Positions 42,200 through 50,888 of a stretch of DNA of 64,000 bases are shown one piece after another. Below the pieces are notes generated by a model. It was not told the DNA's origin and did not search any database. It worked only from the letters and a program-made list of their open reading frames with translations. The stretch's first letter is position 1. The number at the start of each line of letters is the position of its first letter. Made by a program: the position numbers and the translations under genes. The stretch comes from WQXF01 sp031552825 (GTDB taxonomy: Bacteria; Bacillota; Clostridia; Christensenellales; Aristaeellaceae), in contig JAVBMD010000026.1 of assembly GCA_031552825.1 (NCBI GenBank), positions 7,123 to 71,122 of the forward strand, given 5' to 3'.

Positions 42200-43784
42200 C
42201 GACGGTACCTCCCTTCTCGGGATTGATGCCGGACATGGCTAGGCCAAAGTCGGCGCTCGACGCGTCAACCGGGAGAACGTCGATGACCTTTCCTTCCGAT
42301 ACGATGGCGATTCGATCACAGATCGAGCGCAGTTCGAGCAGCTCGGAGCTCACCATGACGATGGTAATGCCTTGTTCGCGGTTGAGCTTGACCAGCGTCT
42401 CCAGCACCAGCTTTTTGGCGCCGATGTCGATGCCGCGCGTGGGCTCGGAGACGAAGAGGAACTTGGGGTTCATCACCAGCGCCCGCGCGATGCATACCTT
42501 CTGCTGGTTGCCGCCGGAGAGCGTGCCGGTGTGCTGCGCCGGGGAGGTGCAGCGGATGTCCAGTTCCTTAATCATTTTCTGCGCGGTCTTGCGGATGGCG
42601 CTGCCGTCGCGGAAGCCGTACTTGAGGTAGTCGCCGTTGATCTGCATTGCGTTGAAGGCGATGTTGTCCTCGATGGATTGATCCAGCAACAGGCCGACGC
42701 CGCGCCGATCTTCGGACACCATGGCGATACCGGCGCGCAGCGCCTGGTCGGCGTTGTTGAGCGCCAGCGGCTTGCCGAAAAGCGTTACTTCACCGGCGGA
42801 AGGGTAGAGCCCCATTACGCCGTTGGGCACGCCGACCTTGCCTTGACCGGCCAAGCCGCCGATGCCTAGGATCTCGCCCTCGCGCACATCGAGGGTGATG
42901 TCCTTGACTTCCTCGCCCGGCATGTCGACGACCAAGCGCTTGAGGCTGAGCGCGATCTTTTTATCGGAGAGCTCGCGGCGGGCGGCGGAACCCGATTCGG
43001 TTTCGTCCTTATGCCCGATCATCAGCTCGGCCAACTCGGCAAGGTTGGTGTCGCTGGTATCGCGCGTGGCGACCAGCTTTCCGTCGCGCAGGATGGTGGT
43101 GCGGTCGGTGGCGGCCATCACCTCATCCAGCCGGTGCGTGATGAAGATGATGGCGATGCCGCGCGCGGCGATGGATTTCATCACCGAGATCAGCTGATCG
43201 GCTTCGCTTTCGGTGAGCACCGCGGTGGGTTCGTCGAATACCAACAGCTTGATGCCGGTCTTATCGATTTCGCGCGCGATTTCCACGAATTGTTTGTAGC
43301 CCACCGGAAGACCGGCTACCATCGTGTATTCGTCGATGTTCATGCCCACGCTGTCCAGCGCTTTGCGGGCGTCGCTCGCCATGGTGGACATATCCAAGGT
43401 TTCGAGATTTTTGCCAAAAACCCGGCTTAGCAAGCTGGGCGTTGTAATTTCACGGTTTAGTTTAATGTTTTCGGTAATGGTGAAGCCGGGCAGCAGCATG
43501 AACTCTTGATGCACCATGCCGATGCCCTTGTTCATCGCTTCAAAGGGGGAAAGGATGTTGGTTTTCTCGCCGGAAATGCGAACCTCGCCATCAAAGCCGC
43601 CGGTATTATGGATCACCGGCATGCCAAAGAGCACGTTCATCAGCGTGGACTTGCCCGCGCCGTTCTCGCCGAGCAGCGCATGGATCTCGCCGGGACGTAC
43701 CGATAATGTCACATCAGATAATACCTTGTTTTCACCATATTGTTTGGCGATATGGTTCATTTCCAGCACATATTCTGCGCTCAT
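42192..43784 (-). CDS. ABC importer ATPase with two nucleotide-binding domains
   Basis: A 530-residue double ATPase of the RbsA/XylG/nucleoside class. The N-terminal half has Walker A GENGAGKST (about 39), Q-loop VHQEFML, a degenerate signature (LPVGYKQ) and Walker B LLVFDEPTAVL. The C-terminal half has a weak Walker A (GLAGQGKVG), SEDRRGVG, an intact signature LSGGNQQK and Walker B FLFVSEPTRGID. Uneven halves are normal for this class. GGAGGGAATCC precedes the start. It follows the binding-protein gene after an intercistronic hairpin. Confidence 0.93.
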   Translation of the reverse strand: MSAEYVLEMNHIAKQYGENKVLSDVTLSVRPGEIHALLGENGAGKSTLMNVLFGMPVIHNTGGFDGEVRISGEKTNILSPFEAMNKGIGMVHQEFMLLPGFTITENIKLNREITTPSLLSRVFGKNLETLDMSTMASDARKALDSVGMNIDEYTMVAGLPVGYKQFVEIAREIDKTGIKLLVFDEPTAVLTESEADQLISVMKSIAARGIAIIFITHRLDEVMAATDRTTILRDGKLVATRDTSDTNLAELAELMIGHKDETESGSAARRELSDKKIALSLKRLVVDMPGEEVKDITLDVREGEILGIGGLAGQGKVGVPNGVMGLYPSAGEVTLFGKPLALNNADQALRAGIAMVSEDRRGVGLLLDQSIEDNIAFNAMQINGDYLKYGFRDGSAIRKTAQKMIKELDIRCTSPAQHTGTLSGGNQQKVCIARALVMNPKFLFVSEPTRGIDIGAKKLVLETLVKLNREQGITIVMVSSELLELRSICDRIAIVSEGKVIDVLPVDASSADFGLAMSGINPEKGGTVDV

Positions 43785-43804
43785 GGATTCCCTCCTTACG
43801 GAAA

Positions 43805-43834
43805 GACCGGCCCGCCTTACAAAGACGGGCCGTC
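43805..43834 (-). terminator. intercistronic hairpin between binding protein and ATPase genes
   Basis: On the minus strand a GC-rich stem (43834-43826 with 43814-43805, one bulge) is followed by TTTCC. It should reduce expression of the transport genes relative to the binding protein, as the similar hairpin at 30069 does in the peptide operon. Confidence 0.6.
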
Positions 43835-43889
43835 TTCCTCATGAACCCGGTACCGCACGGGGCGGCACCGTAAATTGTCAGCCTATGGC

Positions 43890-45023
43890 TTACAGGTAAT
43901 CGTTGAAATCGACCGGGGAGAGCAGGATGGTGTAGAAGTTCTTGAACTCCTGACCATTGGCGTCGGTGTAGGTCTTGACGCGGGCGCCGGGGATGCGATC
44001 CTCGAACAGCTTCATCAGGGTGGCGGAATCGTTGCGATCCTTGATGTTGCCGGCGATGAAATCCTTGGCGTAGGCCACACCAACCTCGATGCTGGTCATG
44101 GCGACGGGGGAAGCCCAGGTGGAGAAGCGACCCACAGCGTCGCTCTCCTTGAGCTTGGCGGCGACAGTCTTCAGCGCGGCGTCGTTACCGGCGGCGATAT
44201 CCAGCTCCAGCGACAGGGAGGACGGGAAGCCGTGGTACGGGCTGGGGCAGCAGGGCTGCGGATAGTAGGCGTTCGGCTGCGCCAGAACGGCGCTCTGCAG
44301 CGGAACCTGCATGCCGCAGTTGGTGGTGAAGAAGGCGACCTTCTTGCCTTCGTACTTCTTCATCTGGGCAGGCACGTCTTCCAGAATGAACTGCTGGGAG
44401 GCGGCCAAGCCAGCCTCGGCGGTGGGATCCGGCGCGACAACGTCGACCAGCTCGATGCCCAGCGCGTCCGCGTTCTTCTTGAGCAGCTCGTGGCGCGCCA
44501 CGATCAGCTCCATCGCCATGTGGCGGGGGAAGGAGTAGTGGATCAGAACATCCACGCCCCACTTGGAGCAGGTTTCCATAATCAGGTCGCCCTGGCCAAC
44601 TTCGTCGGCATACATGACCAAGTCGGAAGCGGCGGAGATGACGGCCGGATCCTCCTGCGGGGTGGCGGCGATGAGCAGGATGTCGTCGCGGCCCATTTCG
44701 CGGATCTTGCTGAACGCCGGAGCGCAGCCCGGAACGGCCTGGCACATCACGATCGCCTTAACGTCGGGATCGGAAGCGAAAGCCACCAGCTTGGAGACGG
44801 TGGTCTCCTGCTCGGCCATGAAGTTATCGGGATAGGTGTCGATGATGATATGGTCGGGGTCGGCCTTGAGCTCATTTTCGGCGGCGCGATACTCTTCCTC
44901 GTTCTGGGAGACAGTACCGGTCAGAATGGCGATCTTGTACTTCGACGCATCCGAAGCGAACGCGGGGATCGCCAAGCTCAGCAACAGAGCGAGCACCAGC
45001 AGCAGACTGAGAGACTTTTTCAT
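43890..45023 (-). CDS. DUF3798-family ABC solute-binding protein
   Basis: A 377-residue exported protein. The signal peptide (MKKSLSLL onward) ends at AFA-SDA near residue 24, with no lipobox Cys. The mature protein has the features of the DUF3798 family: an early KIAILTGTVSQNEEEYRAAE segment, YPDNFMAEQET, a long alpha/beta fold like sugar-binding proteins, and HYSFPRHMAMELI. A Cys-containing NAYYPQPCCPSPYHGFP segment (about 265-280) is also present. It is the first and probably most abundant gene of a four-gene ABC importer. No ligand is known for the family to my knowledge, so the transported compound is open. Confidence 0.88.
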   Translation of the reverse strand: MKKSLSLLLVLALLLSLAIPAFASDASKYKIAILTGTVSQNEEEYRAAENELKADPDHIIIDTYPDNFMAEQETTVSKLVAFASDPDVKAIVMCQAVPGCAPAFSKIREMGRDDILLIAATPQEDPAVISAASDLVMYADEVGQGDLIMETCSKWGVDVLIHYSFPRHMAMELIVARHELLKKNADALGIELVDVVAPDPTAEAGLAASQQFILEDVPAQMKKYEGKKVAFFTTNCGMQVPLQSAVLAQPNAYYPQPCCPSPYHGFPSSLSLELDIAAGNDAALKTVAAKLKESDAVGRFSTWASPVAMTSIEVGVAYAKDFIAGNIKDRNDSATLMKLFEDRIPGARVKTYTDANGQEFKNFYTILLSPVDFNDYL

Positions 45024-45153
45024 GGTTGTTCCTCCTCTTTCCTACTTTTGCCACATACCTTCGCGGGGACGGGGAACCATCTATGGAACCCATTTCGGGG
45101 TGCCATGCGAAAAGCGTATCCCTCCATCGCTCAGGAAGGATAAATATGTAGAG

Positions 45154-45183
45154 ATTATACTGTACCATGAGTGGCACTGTCAA
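45154..45183 (-). promoter_or_regulatory. promoter of the DUF3798 importer operon
   Basis: On the minus strand, consensus TTGACA (45183-45178) and TATAAT (45159-45154) are 18 bases apart. About 130 bases separate it from the binding-protein start. Confidence 0.8.
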
Positions 45184-45236
45184 GGCGAAATCCGGCGATT
45201 TGCAGGACAAAAGCTTCGCGATTGCAAAAAATAACG

Positions 45237-45296
45237 TTGACATAGAATCGATCCCGTGATAAGATCATATCATCATATGAACAAACATTCATGTAT
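45237..45296 (+). promoter_or_regulatory. cadA promoter and ArsR-type operator
   Basis: TTGACA (45237-45242), 17 bases and TAAGAT (45260-45265) form the promoter. Just downstream, CATATGAA (45274-45281) and TTCATGTA (45288-45295) form an imperfect inverted repeat of the ATGAAC-n-ATTCAT kind used by ArsR/SmtB-family metal repressors (CadC, CzrA, SmtB). Its place at the transcription start fits repression that is lifted by metal. No ArsR-type gene is in the window. Confidence 0.6.
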
Positions 45297-45320
45297 TAAA
45301 AGGCGAAAGGAGCGAGCGCG

Positions 45321-47465
45321 ATGGCAGTGACGCAAAAACCCGGCGGTTCCGGCGAATTGACCATACAGTTTCAGGGGTTAGCCTGTGCGCATTGCGCGGG
45401 GAAAATTGAGGAGGAGGTGCGCAAGCACGCGCTGATCGAGCAAGCGAGCCTCAGCTTCGCAACCCAGCGCATGCGCGTGTACTTGGCGGAAAATACAGCG
45501 GCTTCGCAGGCGCTTCGGGCGATTCAGGAAATCGCGCGCAAGATTGAGCCGGAGGTGACGGCCGTAATGGCGGAGGAAGCGGAGGAGCCGGATGCCGCCG
45601 GGCGGGCGCATGAACAGGAGCGCGGCGCGACGCAAAGCCAGCGCGGCGAGTGGATTCGCTTAGGCGCGGCGCTGGCGCTATTTGCCTTCGGGTTGCTGCT
45701 TGGCGAGAGATGGATGCGCACGGCGGTGCTTGTTGCCGTGTATCTGGTTTCGGGCTACGATGTGCTGCTCCGCGCCGCGAAAAACATCCTGCGCGGCAAG
45801 ATTTTCGATGAGAACTTCTTGATGGCGGTGGCGTCGGTGAGCGCCATGGCGCTAGGCGAGTATGCCGAAGGCGTGGCGGTCATGATCTTTTATCAGGTGG
45901 GCGAGGCGTTTCAGGAGCGCGCCGTGGGTCGATCGCGCCGCTCTATCGCCGCTTTGCTGAACATCCGGCCAGAGGTGGCCAACGTGGTGAAGGGCGATGC
46001 GGTGCGTGCGGTGAAGCCGGAGCAGGTGGCGGTCGGCGCGGTGCTGCAGGTCAAGCCCGGCGAGCGGGTGCCGCTGGACGGCGTGGTGCTGCGCGGCCGC
46101 GCGACGCTGGATACCTCGGCGCTGACCGGCGAATCGATGCCCAGCGAGGTAGGCGAGGGCGATGAGGTGCTCAGCGGCTGCGTGAGCCGCGACGGGCTGC
46201 TGCAAATCCGCGTGACGCGCGTGTACGGCGAATCCACCGTCGCGAAGATTCTCGACATGGTGGAGCACGCGGGCGAGCGCAAGACGCGCACCGAGCGGTT
46301 CATAACCCGGTTCGCACGGGTGTATACGCCGGTGGTGGTGCTGGCGGCGGTGGCGCTGGCCATCGTGCCGCCGCTGGTGCTGGGCGGGGATTTTTCCACA
46401 TGGATCCACCGAGGGCTGACGTTTCTTGTGGTTTCCTGCCCTTGTGCGCTGGTGATTTCGGTGCCGCTGGGGTATTTCGGCGGCATCGGCGCGGCGTCGC
46501 GCGCCGGGATTCTGTGCAAGGGCAGCGACGCGCTGGACGCGCTCTGCGCCCTGCGTGCGATGGTGTTCGACAAAACCGGTACGCTGACGCAAGGGAAATT
46601 CGTGCTCAGCAAGGCCGCCCCGGCGGCAGGCATCGACGAGGTTGACCTGCTGCACGCTGCCGCCGCCGCCGAGCAGGCCAGCAATCATCCCATCGCCGAA
46701 TCCATCCTGCGCGCGGCGCAGGGGGCGGAGCTGCCCGCTGTGCTGGAGGCCGAGGAGATCGCCGGGCATGGCGTGCGCGTTGAAATTGAAGGGCATACGC
46801 TGCTGGCGGGCAACGCCAAACTGATGGCGCGCTACGGCGTCGCGACCGAGGCGCTTTCGTTGCCCGGCAGCGTGATCTATGTGGCGCGCGACGGCCGGTA
46901 CCTCGGCGCGCTGGCGGTTGAGGATGCCATCAAGCCCGACGCTTCGGCGGCGCTGGCCGAGATGAAGCGGCAGGGGATTCGCGTCACAGTGATGCTCACC
47001 GGCGACCGCGCCGAGGTGGCGCGGGACGTGGCGGCGCGCGTCGGCATCGACGAGGTACACGCGCAACTGCTGCCCGGCGACAAATTGGAACTGTTTGAAG
47101 GCATGCTGGCCGAGCCGCACGCCGGAAAGATCGGGTTTGTCGGCGACGGCATCAACGACGCGCCGGTGTTGGCGCGCGCCGATGTGGGCATCGCCATGGG
47201 CGGTTTGGGCGCCGACGCCGCCATCGAGGCCGCCGACGTGGTGCTGATGACCGACCAGCCCGGCAAGATCGCCGCCGCTATGCGCATCGCGCGCGGCACG
47301 CGGCGCATCGTGACGCAGAACATCGCGCTGGCGCTGGGCATCAAGGCTATCGTGCTGGCGCTGTCGGCGGTGGGTTTGGCCAACATGTGGGCGGCGGTGT
47401 TTGCCGATGTGGGCGTATCGATCCTAGCGATTTTCAATGCGATGCGGGCGATGCGGGTGCGGTAA
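45321..47465 (+). CDS. cadA: Zn/Cd/Pb-type P1B ATPase (heavy-metal exporter)
   Basis: A 714-residue P1B-type ATPase. An N-terminal HMA domain has the metal site CAHC at residues 22-25. An acidic/Gln-rich linker leads to eight membrane helices, with the intramembrane CPC at 373-375 in SCPCALVISVPLGYFGG, the form seen in clostridial CadA/ZntA proteins. The actuator loop has TGES. Phosphorylation takes place at Asp417 in DKTGTLTQG, and GDGINDAPVLARADVGIAMG is the hinge. It exports divalent Zn, Cd or Pb across the membrane at the cost of ATP. GAAAGGAG precedes the start. An ArsR-type operator lies in the promoter. The last 32 bases overlap the convergent sdaAA gene. Confidence 0.93.
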   Translation: MAVTQKPGGSGELTIQFQGLACAHCAGKIEEEVRKHALIEQASLSFATQRMRVYLAENTAASQALRAIQEIARKIEPEVTAVMAEEAEEPDAAGRAHEQERGATQSQRGEWIRLGAALALFAFGLLLGERWMRTAVLVAVYLVSGYDVLLRAAKNILRGKIFDENFLMAVASVSAMALGEYAEGVAVMIFYQVGEAFQERAVGRSRRSIAALLNIRPEVANVVKGDAVRAVKPEQVAVGAVLQVKPGERVPLDGVVLRGRATLDTSALTGESMPSEVGEGDEVLSGCVSRDGLLQIRVTRVYGESTVAKILDMVEHAGERKTRTERFITRFARVYTPVVVLAAVALAIVPPLVLGGDFSTWIHRGLTFLVVSCPCALVISVPLGYFGGIGAASRAGILCKGSDALDALCALRAMVFDKTGTLTQGKFVLSKAAPAAGIDEVDLLHAAAAAEQASNHPIAESILRAAQGAELPAVLEAEEIAGHGVRVEIEGHTLLAGNAKLMARYGVATEALSLPGSVIYVARDGRYLGALAVEDAIKPDASAALAEMKRQGIRVTVMLTGDRAEVARDVAARVGIDEVHAQLLPGDKLELFEGMLAEPHAGKIGFVGDGINDAPVLARADVGIAMGGLGADAAIEAADVVLMTDQPGKIAAAMRIARGTRRIVTQNIALALGIKAIVLALSAVGLANMWAAVFADVGVSILAIFNAMRAMRVR

Positions 47466-48339
47466 GCGCGGAAGCCCGCATCCGCTCGGTGACAGCCTGC
47501 CCGGTGGGGGTGGCGGCCAAGCCGCCTTCGCCGGTTTCGCGCAGCGAGGCGTGCATTTTCTCGCCGACCTCGCGCATGGCGTCGACCACCTCGTCGGGCG
47601 GGACGGCGCTGCGGATGCCGCAGAGCGCCATTTCGGCGGCGGAGAGCGCGCAGGCCGCTCCCATAGCGTTGCGCTTGACGCAAGGCACCTCCACCAGCCC
47701 GGCGACCGGGTCGCATACCAGCCCCATCAGCCCCTTGAGCGCCAGCGCGCAGGCGTGAACGCAAGCGGCGGCATCCCCGCCGCGCAGAAAGGTCAGCGCC
47801 GCCGCCGCCATGCCCGCCGCGCTGCCGATCTCGGCTTGACAGCCTCCTTCGGCACCGGCGATGCAGGCGCGCGAGGCGATGACCTGACCGATCCCGGCGG
47901 CCACGTACAGCGCATGCAGCATCTCTTCCTCGGAGCTGGCCTGCAAATCCGCGTAGGGCAGCAGCACGGCGGGCAGCACGCCGCAGGCTCCCGCAGTGGG
48001 CGCGGCGACGATGCGGCGCATGCAGGCGTTGGATTCGCCCATCATCAGCGCCTGCGCCAGCACGTTGCCGAAGTAAGCGCCGCATAGCGTGTTGCCCTGC
48101 GCCGTCCATTCGGCCATGCGCGCGCCGTCGCCGCCGATCAGCCCGCTGGTGGAGCGATCCCCGGCGCGGTAGGCGTCCCGCGCGTCGCGCATCGCGCGAT
48201 AGAGCGCCGCCATACGGGCGAGGCTGTCGCTCTCCTCGGCCTGACGATCTTCCATATCTTGAAGCTGGATCAGCCGCCAGAGCGGCTGGTTTTTGCTTTG
48301 CGCATCGGTTACCATCTGGGCAAAAGCGGTGTAAGCCAT
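47434..48339 (-). CDS. sdaAA: L-serine dehydratase, alpha subunit
   Basis: A 301-residue iron-sulfur subunit of the two-subunit (Firmicutes-type) L-serine dehydratase, which converts L-serine to pyruvate and ammonia. Typical segments are STSGLIGGDG, APTAGACGVLPAVL, GGCQAEIGSAAGMAAAA and CDPVAGLVEVPC, which together supply the 4Fe-4S ligands. The length is normal. It lies 13 bases after the beta subunit gene. The C-terminus is Ala/Pro-rich (ALTAPASPASH) and its coding end overlaps cadA by 32 bases on the opposite strand. Confidence 0.95.
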   Translation of the reverse strand: MAYTAFAQMVTDAQSKNQPLWRLIQLQDMEDRQAEESDSLARMAALYRAMRDARDAYRAGDRSTSGLIGGDGARMAEWTAQGNTLCGAYFGNVLAQALMMGESNACMRRIVAAPTAGACGVLPAVLLPYADLQASSEEEMLHALYVAAGIGQVIASRACIAGAEGGCQAEIGSAAGMAAAALTFLRGGDAAACVHACALALKGLMGLVCDPVAGLVEVPCVKRNAMGAACALSAAEMALCGIRSAVPPDEVVDAMREVGEKMHASLRETGEGGLAATPTGQAVTERMRASALTAPASPASH

Positions 48340-48352
48340 AGGGGGGAACCTC

Positions 48353-49015
48353 CTAATATTCTCCGTTTAAATAAATGACCTTGTCCACTGCCGGTTGCCC
48401 GCGCAGCGCGCGGAGCATGTCCTCGGTCACGGCCTGATCGGTGCACAGCACCATGATGGCGCGGCCGCCGCGCTGATCGCGGTAGAGGTGCATGGTGGCA
48501 ATGTTGACGCCGCGCGCCGCCGTTACCTTGGCAACTTCGGCCACCTGTCCCGGCCGGTCGCGATGGTAGACGATCAGCGTGCGGGAATCGCCGGTGAAGG
48601 AGGCGTCGAGGCCGTCGAGCCGATCCACGCGGATGCGCCCGCCGCCCAGCGAGGCGGCTTCGACTTCCAACGTGCCGCCGCTTGCGCCGGTCAGCGTGAT
48701 GCGCGCGCTGTTAGGATGCGCGCCGCGCAGCGTCACCGTACCCAGCGTCACCGCCAGTCCGGAGCGCTGCGCCAGCTCAAAGCTGTGCGGGATGTTCGAA
48801 TCATCGGGCGCGAGGCCGAGCAGCCCCGCTACCAGCGCGCGATCGGTGCCGTGTCCCGCGCCGGTGGCGGCAAAGGAGCCGTGCAGCAGGATATCGGCGC
48901 GCACGGGCGGTTCGCACAGCAGCGCGCGTGCCACTAGGCCGATGCGTACCGCACCGGCAGTATGCGAACTGGAAGGGCCGACCATCACCGGGCCGAGAAT
49001 GTCGAATAGATTCAT
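48353..49015 (-). CDS. sdaAB: L-serine dehydratase, beta subunit
   Basis: A 220-residue beta subunit. An N-terminal catalytic-domain segment has the family motif GPVMVGPSSSHTAGAVRIG, and a C-terminal ACT domain (about 145-220) has HRDRPGQVAEVAKV. ACT domains in this family bind L-serine or a metal as allosteric effector. GGAGCAGA precedes the start. With sdaAA it forms a compact two-gene operon driven by a divergent promoter whose -35 element is shared with the HAD gene. Confidence 0.95.
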   Translation of the reverse strand: MNLFDILGPVMVGPSSSHTAGAVRIGLVARALLCEPPVRADILLHGSFAATGAGHGTDRALVAGLLGLAPDDSNIPHSFELAQRSGLAVTLGTVTLRGAHPNSARITLTGASGGTLEVEAASLGGGRIRVDRLDGLDASFTGDSRTLIVYHRDRPGQVAEVAKVTAARGVNIATMHLYRDQRGGRAIMVLCTDQAVTEDMLRALRGQPAVDKVIYLNGEY

Positions 49016-49055
49016 GCCGATATCTGCTCCTTTGCGTTTGCCGTAGGATTCCCAT

Positions 49056-49107
49056 AGTGTAGAACGGAAATCCTAGAATTGCAAGCGCTGTGCGGTCATG
49101 CTATACT
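49056..49107. promoter_or_regulatory. divergent promoters sharing one palindromic -35 hexamer
   Basis: The self-complementary TTGCAA (49079-49084) serves both ways. On the plus strand TATACT (49102-49107) follows after 17 bases. On the minus strand TACACT (49061-49056) follows after 17 bases. Left: sdaAB-sdaAA. Right: the HAD gene. Confidence 0.65.
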
Positions 49108-49152
49108 AACAAATGATGAATTTTTTTGAGAAAGCATTGTAAAGGAAACATC

Positions 49153-49752
49153 ATGAAAAAAAGAGCCGATTTGGACGCTATCGTATTCGATGTAGGCAAC
49201 GTGCTGCTTAGATATGATCCTTTGGCCTGCTTGAGCGAGCGATTTCCTGCGCAAGCATCGCGCATCAACGAGGCCATCTTTCAATCGCCGCACTGGGCGG
49301 AGATCGACCGGAGCGTGATGACCGACGAGGAAATCTTCGCGCGCATGGTGAAGGAAGCGCCCGATATGGCCGAGTGGATTGAACCGGCCATCGCGTCGTA
49401 TCCGGACATGATTCACCCGATTCGGGAGACCATCGACCTGCTGCCGCGCCTCAAGGAGGCGGGGTATAAGCTGTACGTGCTTTCCAACTTCGGCGCGGAC
49501 TACTTTGCGCGCACGCGGGCGCGGTTTTCGTTCTTCGACCAGTTCGATGGGCTGCTGATTTCGGGCGAGGAGCGCGTGCTCAAGCCGGATGCGGCGATCT
49601 ATCTGCTGTTGATCCACCGCTTCGGGCTGAACCCTTCGCGCACGCTGTTCTTGGACGATAAGCAGGAGAACATCGACGGCGCGGAAGCGGTGGGGCTGCG
49701 CGGATTATGCTTCGAGCGGGCGGAACAGTTGGCCGGGCTGCTAGAGGGCTAG
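49153..49752 (+). CDS. HAD-superfamily hydrolase (subfamily IA, YihX-like)
   Basis: A 199-residue HAD phosphatase. Motif I is IVFDVGNVLLRYD, where the second acidic residue of DxD is replaced by Gly, as in the YihX/epoxide-hydrolase-related subgroup. Motif II is YVLSNFG, the motif III Lys is in LKPDAAIY, and motif IV is FLDDKQENIDGAEAVGL. YihX dephosphorylates alpha-glucose-1-phosphate, but substrate range in this group is wide. The frame opens at 49126; ATG 49153 is chosen because AAAGGA lies 8 bases before it. The flippase-like gene follows after 62 bases. Confidence 0.88.
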   Translation: MKKRADLDAIVFDVGNVLLRYDPLACLSERFPAQASRINEAIFQSPHWAEIDRSVMTDEEIFARMVKEAPDMAEWIEPAIASYPDMIHPIRETIDLLPRLKEAGYKLYVLSNFGADYFARTRARFSFFDQFDGLLISGEERVLKPDAAIYLLLIHRFGLNPSRTLFLDDKQENIDGAEAVGLRGLCFERAEQLAGLLEG

Positions 49753-49814
49753 CGCGCGGCGCCGGTTCCTATCAAAACCCGCCGGGCTATCGCGCGGCGG
49801 AGCGGGAGGTTCCC

Positions 49815-50873
49815 TTGAGCGTTTTGGATAAGCGCAAAACCAAGATCTCGCGCTGGATGTGGTTTAATCTGATTTCGCTGGCGGTAACCGCGGTGGTGCT
49901 GCTGGCGGTGGTGGTGGGCAATCGCGGCCTGGGCGGATTGTTTGCGCGCTGGGGGTCGCTGAATCCCAAGTGGATGCTGACCGCGCTGGGCGCCATGGTG
50001 GGGTATTGGCTGCTCGAGGGATGGACGCTGCATATACTCATCGGCTGCTTGTACCAAGGCGTTCCGTTCCGCAGCGATCTGCGCACCGCGATGATCGGCC
50101 AGCTTTACAGCGCGCTGACGCCCTTCGCCAGCGGCGGGCAGCCGGTGCAGCTGATTTATATGCAGCGGGACGGGCTGGACGCCGGCGGCGCGGGCTCGGT
50201 GCTTACTGTGAAATCCATCGTGTACCAGTTGGGCATGATGCTGGTCGCGCTGGTGGCGATCATATTCAGCTATCGCTTTTTTAAGGAGCAGGTTCCCGCG
50301 TTCGGCGTGCTGGCGACGCTTGGATTCGTCGTGAATTTCGTGGTTACGCTGAGCATGCTGATGCTCCTGATTTCGCCGGGCTTGACGCGCAAACTGTACC
50401 GGGGCATCGTGAAGGTGCTGCATGCGGTGCGGCTGGTGCGCGACCCGGAGGTGGTCAATGAAAAAGCGCGCGTGCAGTTTGAAATTTTTCATCAGAGCGC
50501 GCGGCGGTTTGAGAAAAGGCGCGCCAAGGCGATCGTCGTTTTATGGATGACCTTCATGCAGCTGATCTCGATGTATCTGGTGCCGTACTTGATTTACCGG
50601 GCCTTTGGCTATTCGCAGGCCAGCCTGGTACACATGGTATCGGCGGTGGCGTTTGTGTCGATGGTATCGGCGTTTGTGCCGTTGCCGGGTGGCTCGGGCG
50701 GCGCGGAAGGCACCTTTGTGCTGTTTCTCTCTCTCTTCTTTCCGGAGAAGGATTTGCTGGTGGCGCTGCTGCTGTGGCGCATCATCACTTATTATCTAGG
50801 CATGCTGGTCGGCGCGCTGGTGATGACGGTCTCCCGCAAGCGTCAGCGCGCGTGCATTCGGTTGCCACAATAG
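49815..50873 (+). CDS. flippase-like (lysylphosphatidylglycerol synthase TM / UPF0104) membrane protein
   Basis: A 352-residue membrane protein with about eight helices, of the family that includes the membrane part of MprF and related flippase-like proteins. Characteristic segments are QLYSALTPFASGGQPVQLIYM and the C-terminal FVPLPGGSGGAEGTF. It lacks the soluble lysyl-transferase domain of MprF. The frame is open from 49707, inside the HAD gene, but GGGAGG lies 5 bases before a TTG at 49815, which gives the natural N-terminus before the first helix. The next gene follows 15 bases later. Lipid or polymer translocation is a family-level inference. Confidence 0.85.
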   Translation: MSVLDKRKTKISRWMWFNLISLAVTAVVLLAVVVGNRGLGGLFARWGSLNPKWMLTALGAMVGYWLLEGWTLHILIGCLYQGVPFRSDLRTAMIGQLYSALTPFASGGQPVQLIYMQRDGLDAGGAGSVLTVKSIVYQLGMMLVALVAIIFSYRFFKEQVPAFGVLATLGFVVNFVVTLSMLMLLISPGLTRKLYRGIVKVLHAVRLVRDPEVVNEKARVQFEIFHQSARRFEKRRAKAIVVLWMTFMQLISMYLVPYLIYRAFGYSQASLVHMVSAVAFVSMVSAFVPLPGGSGGAEGTFVLFLSLFFPEKDLLVALLLWRIITYYLGMLVGALVMTVSRKRQRACIRLPQ

Positions 50874-50888
50874 CGGGAAGGAAGTTAC

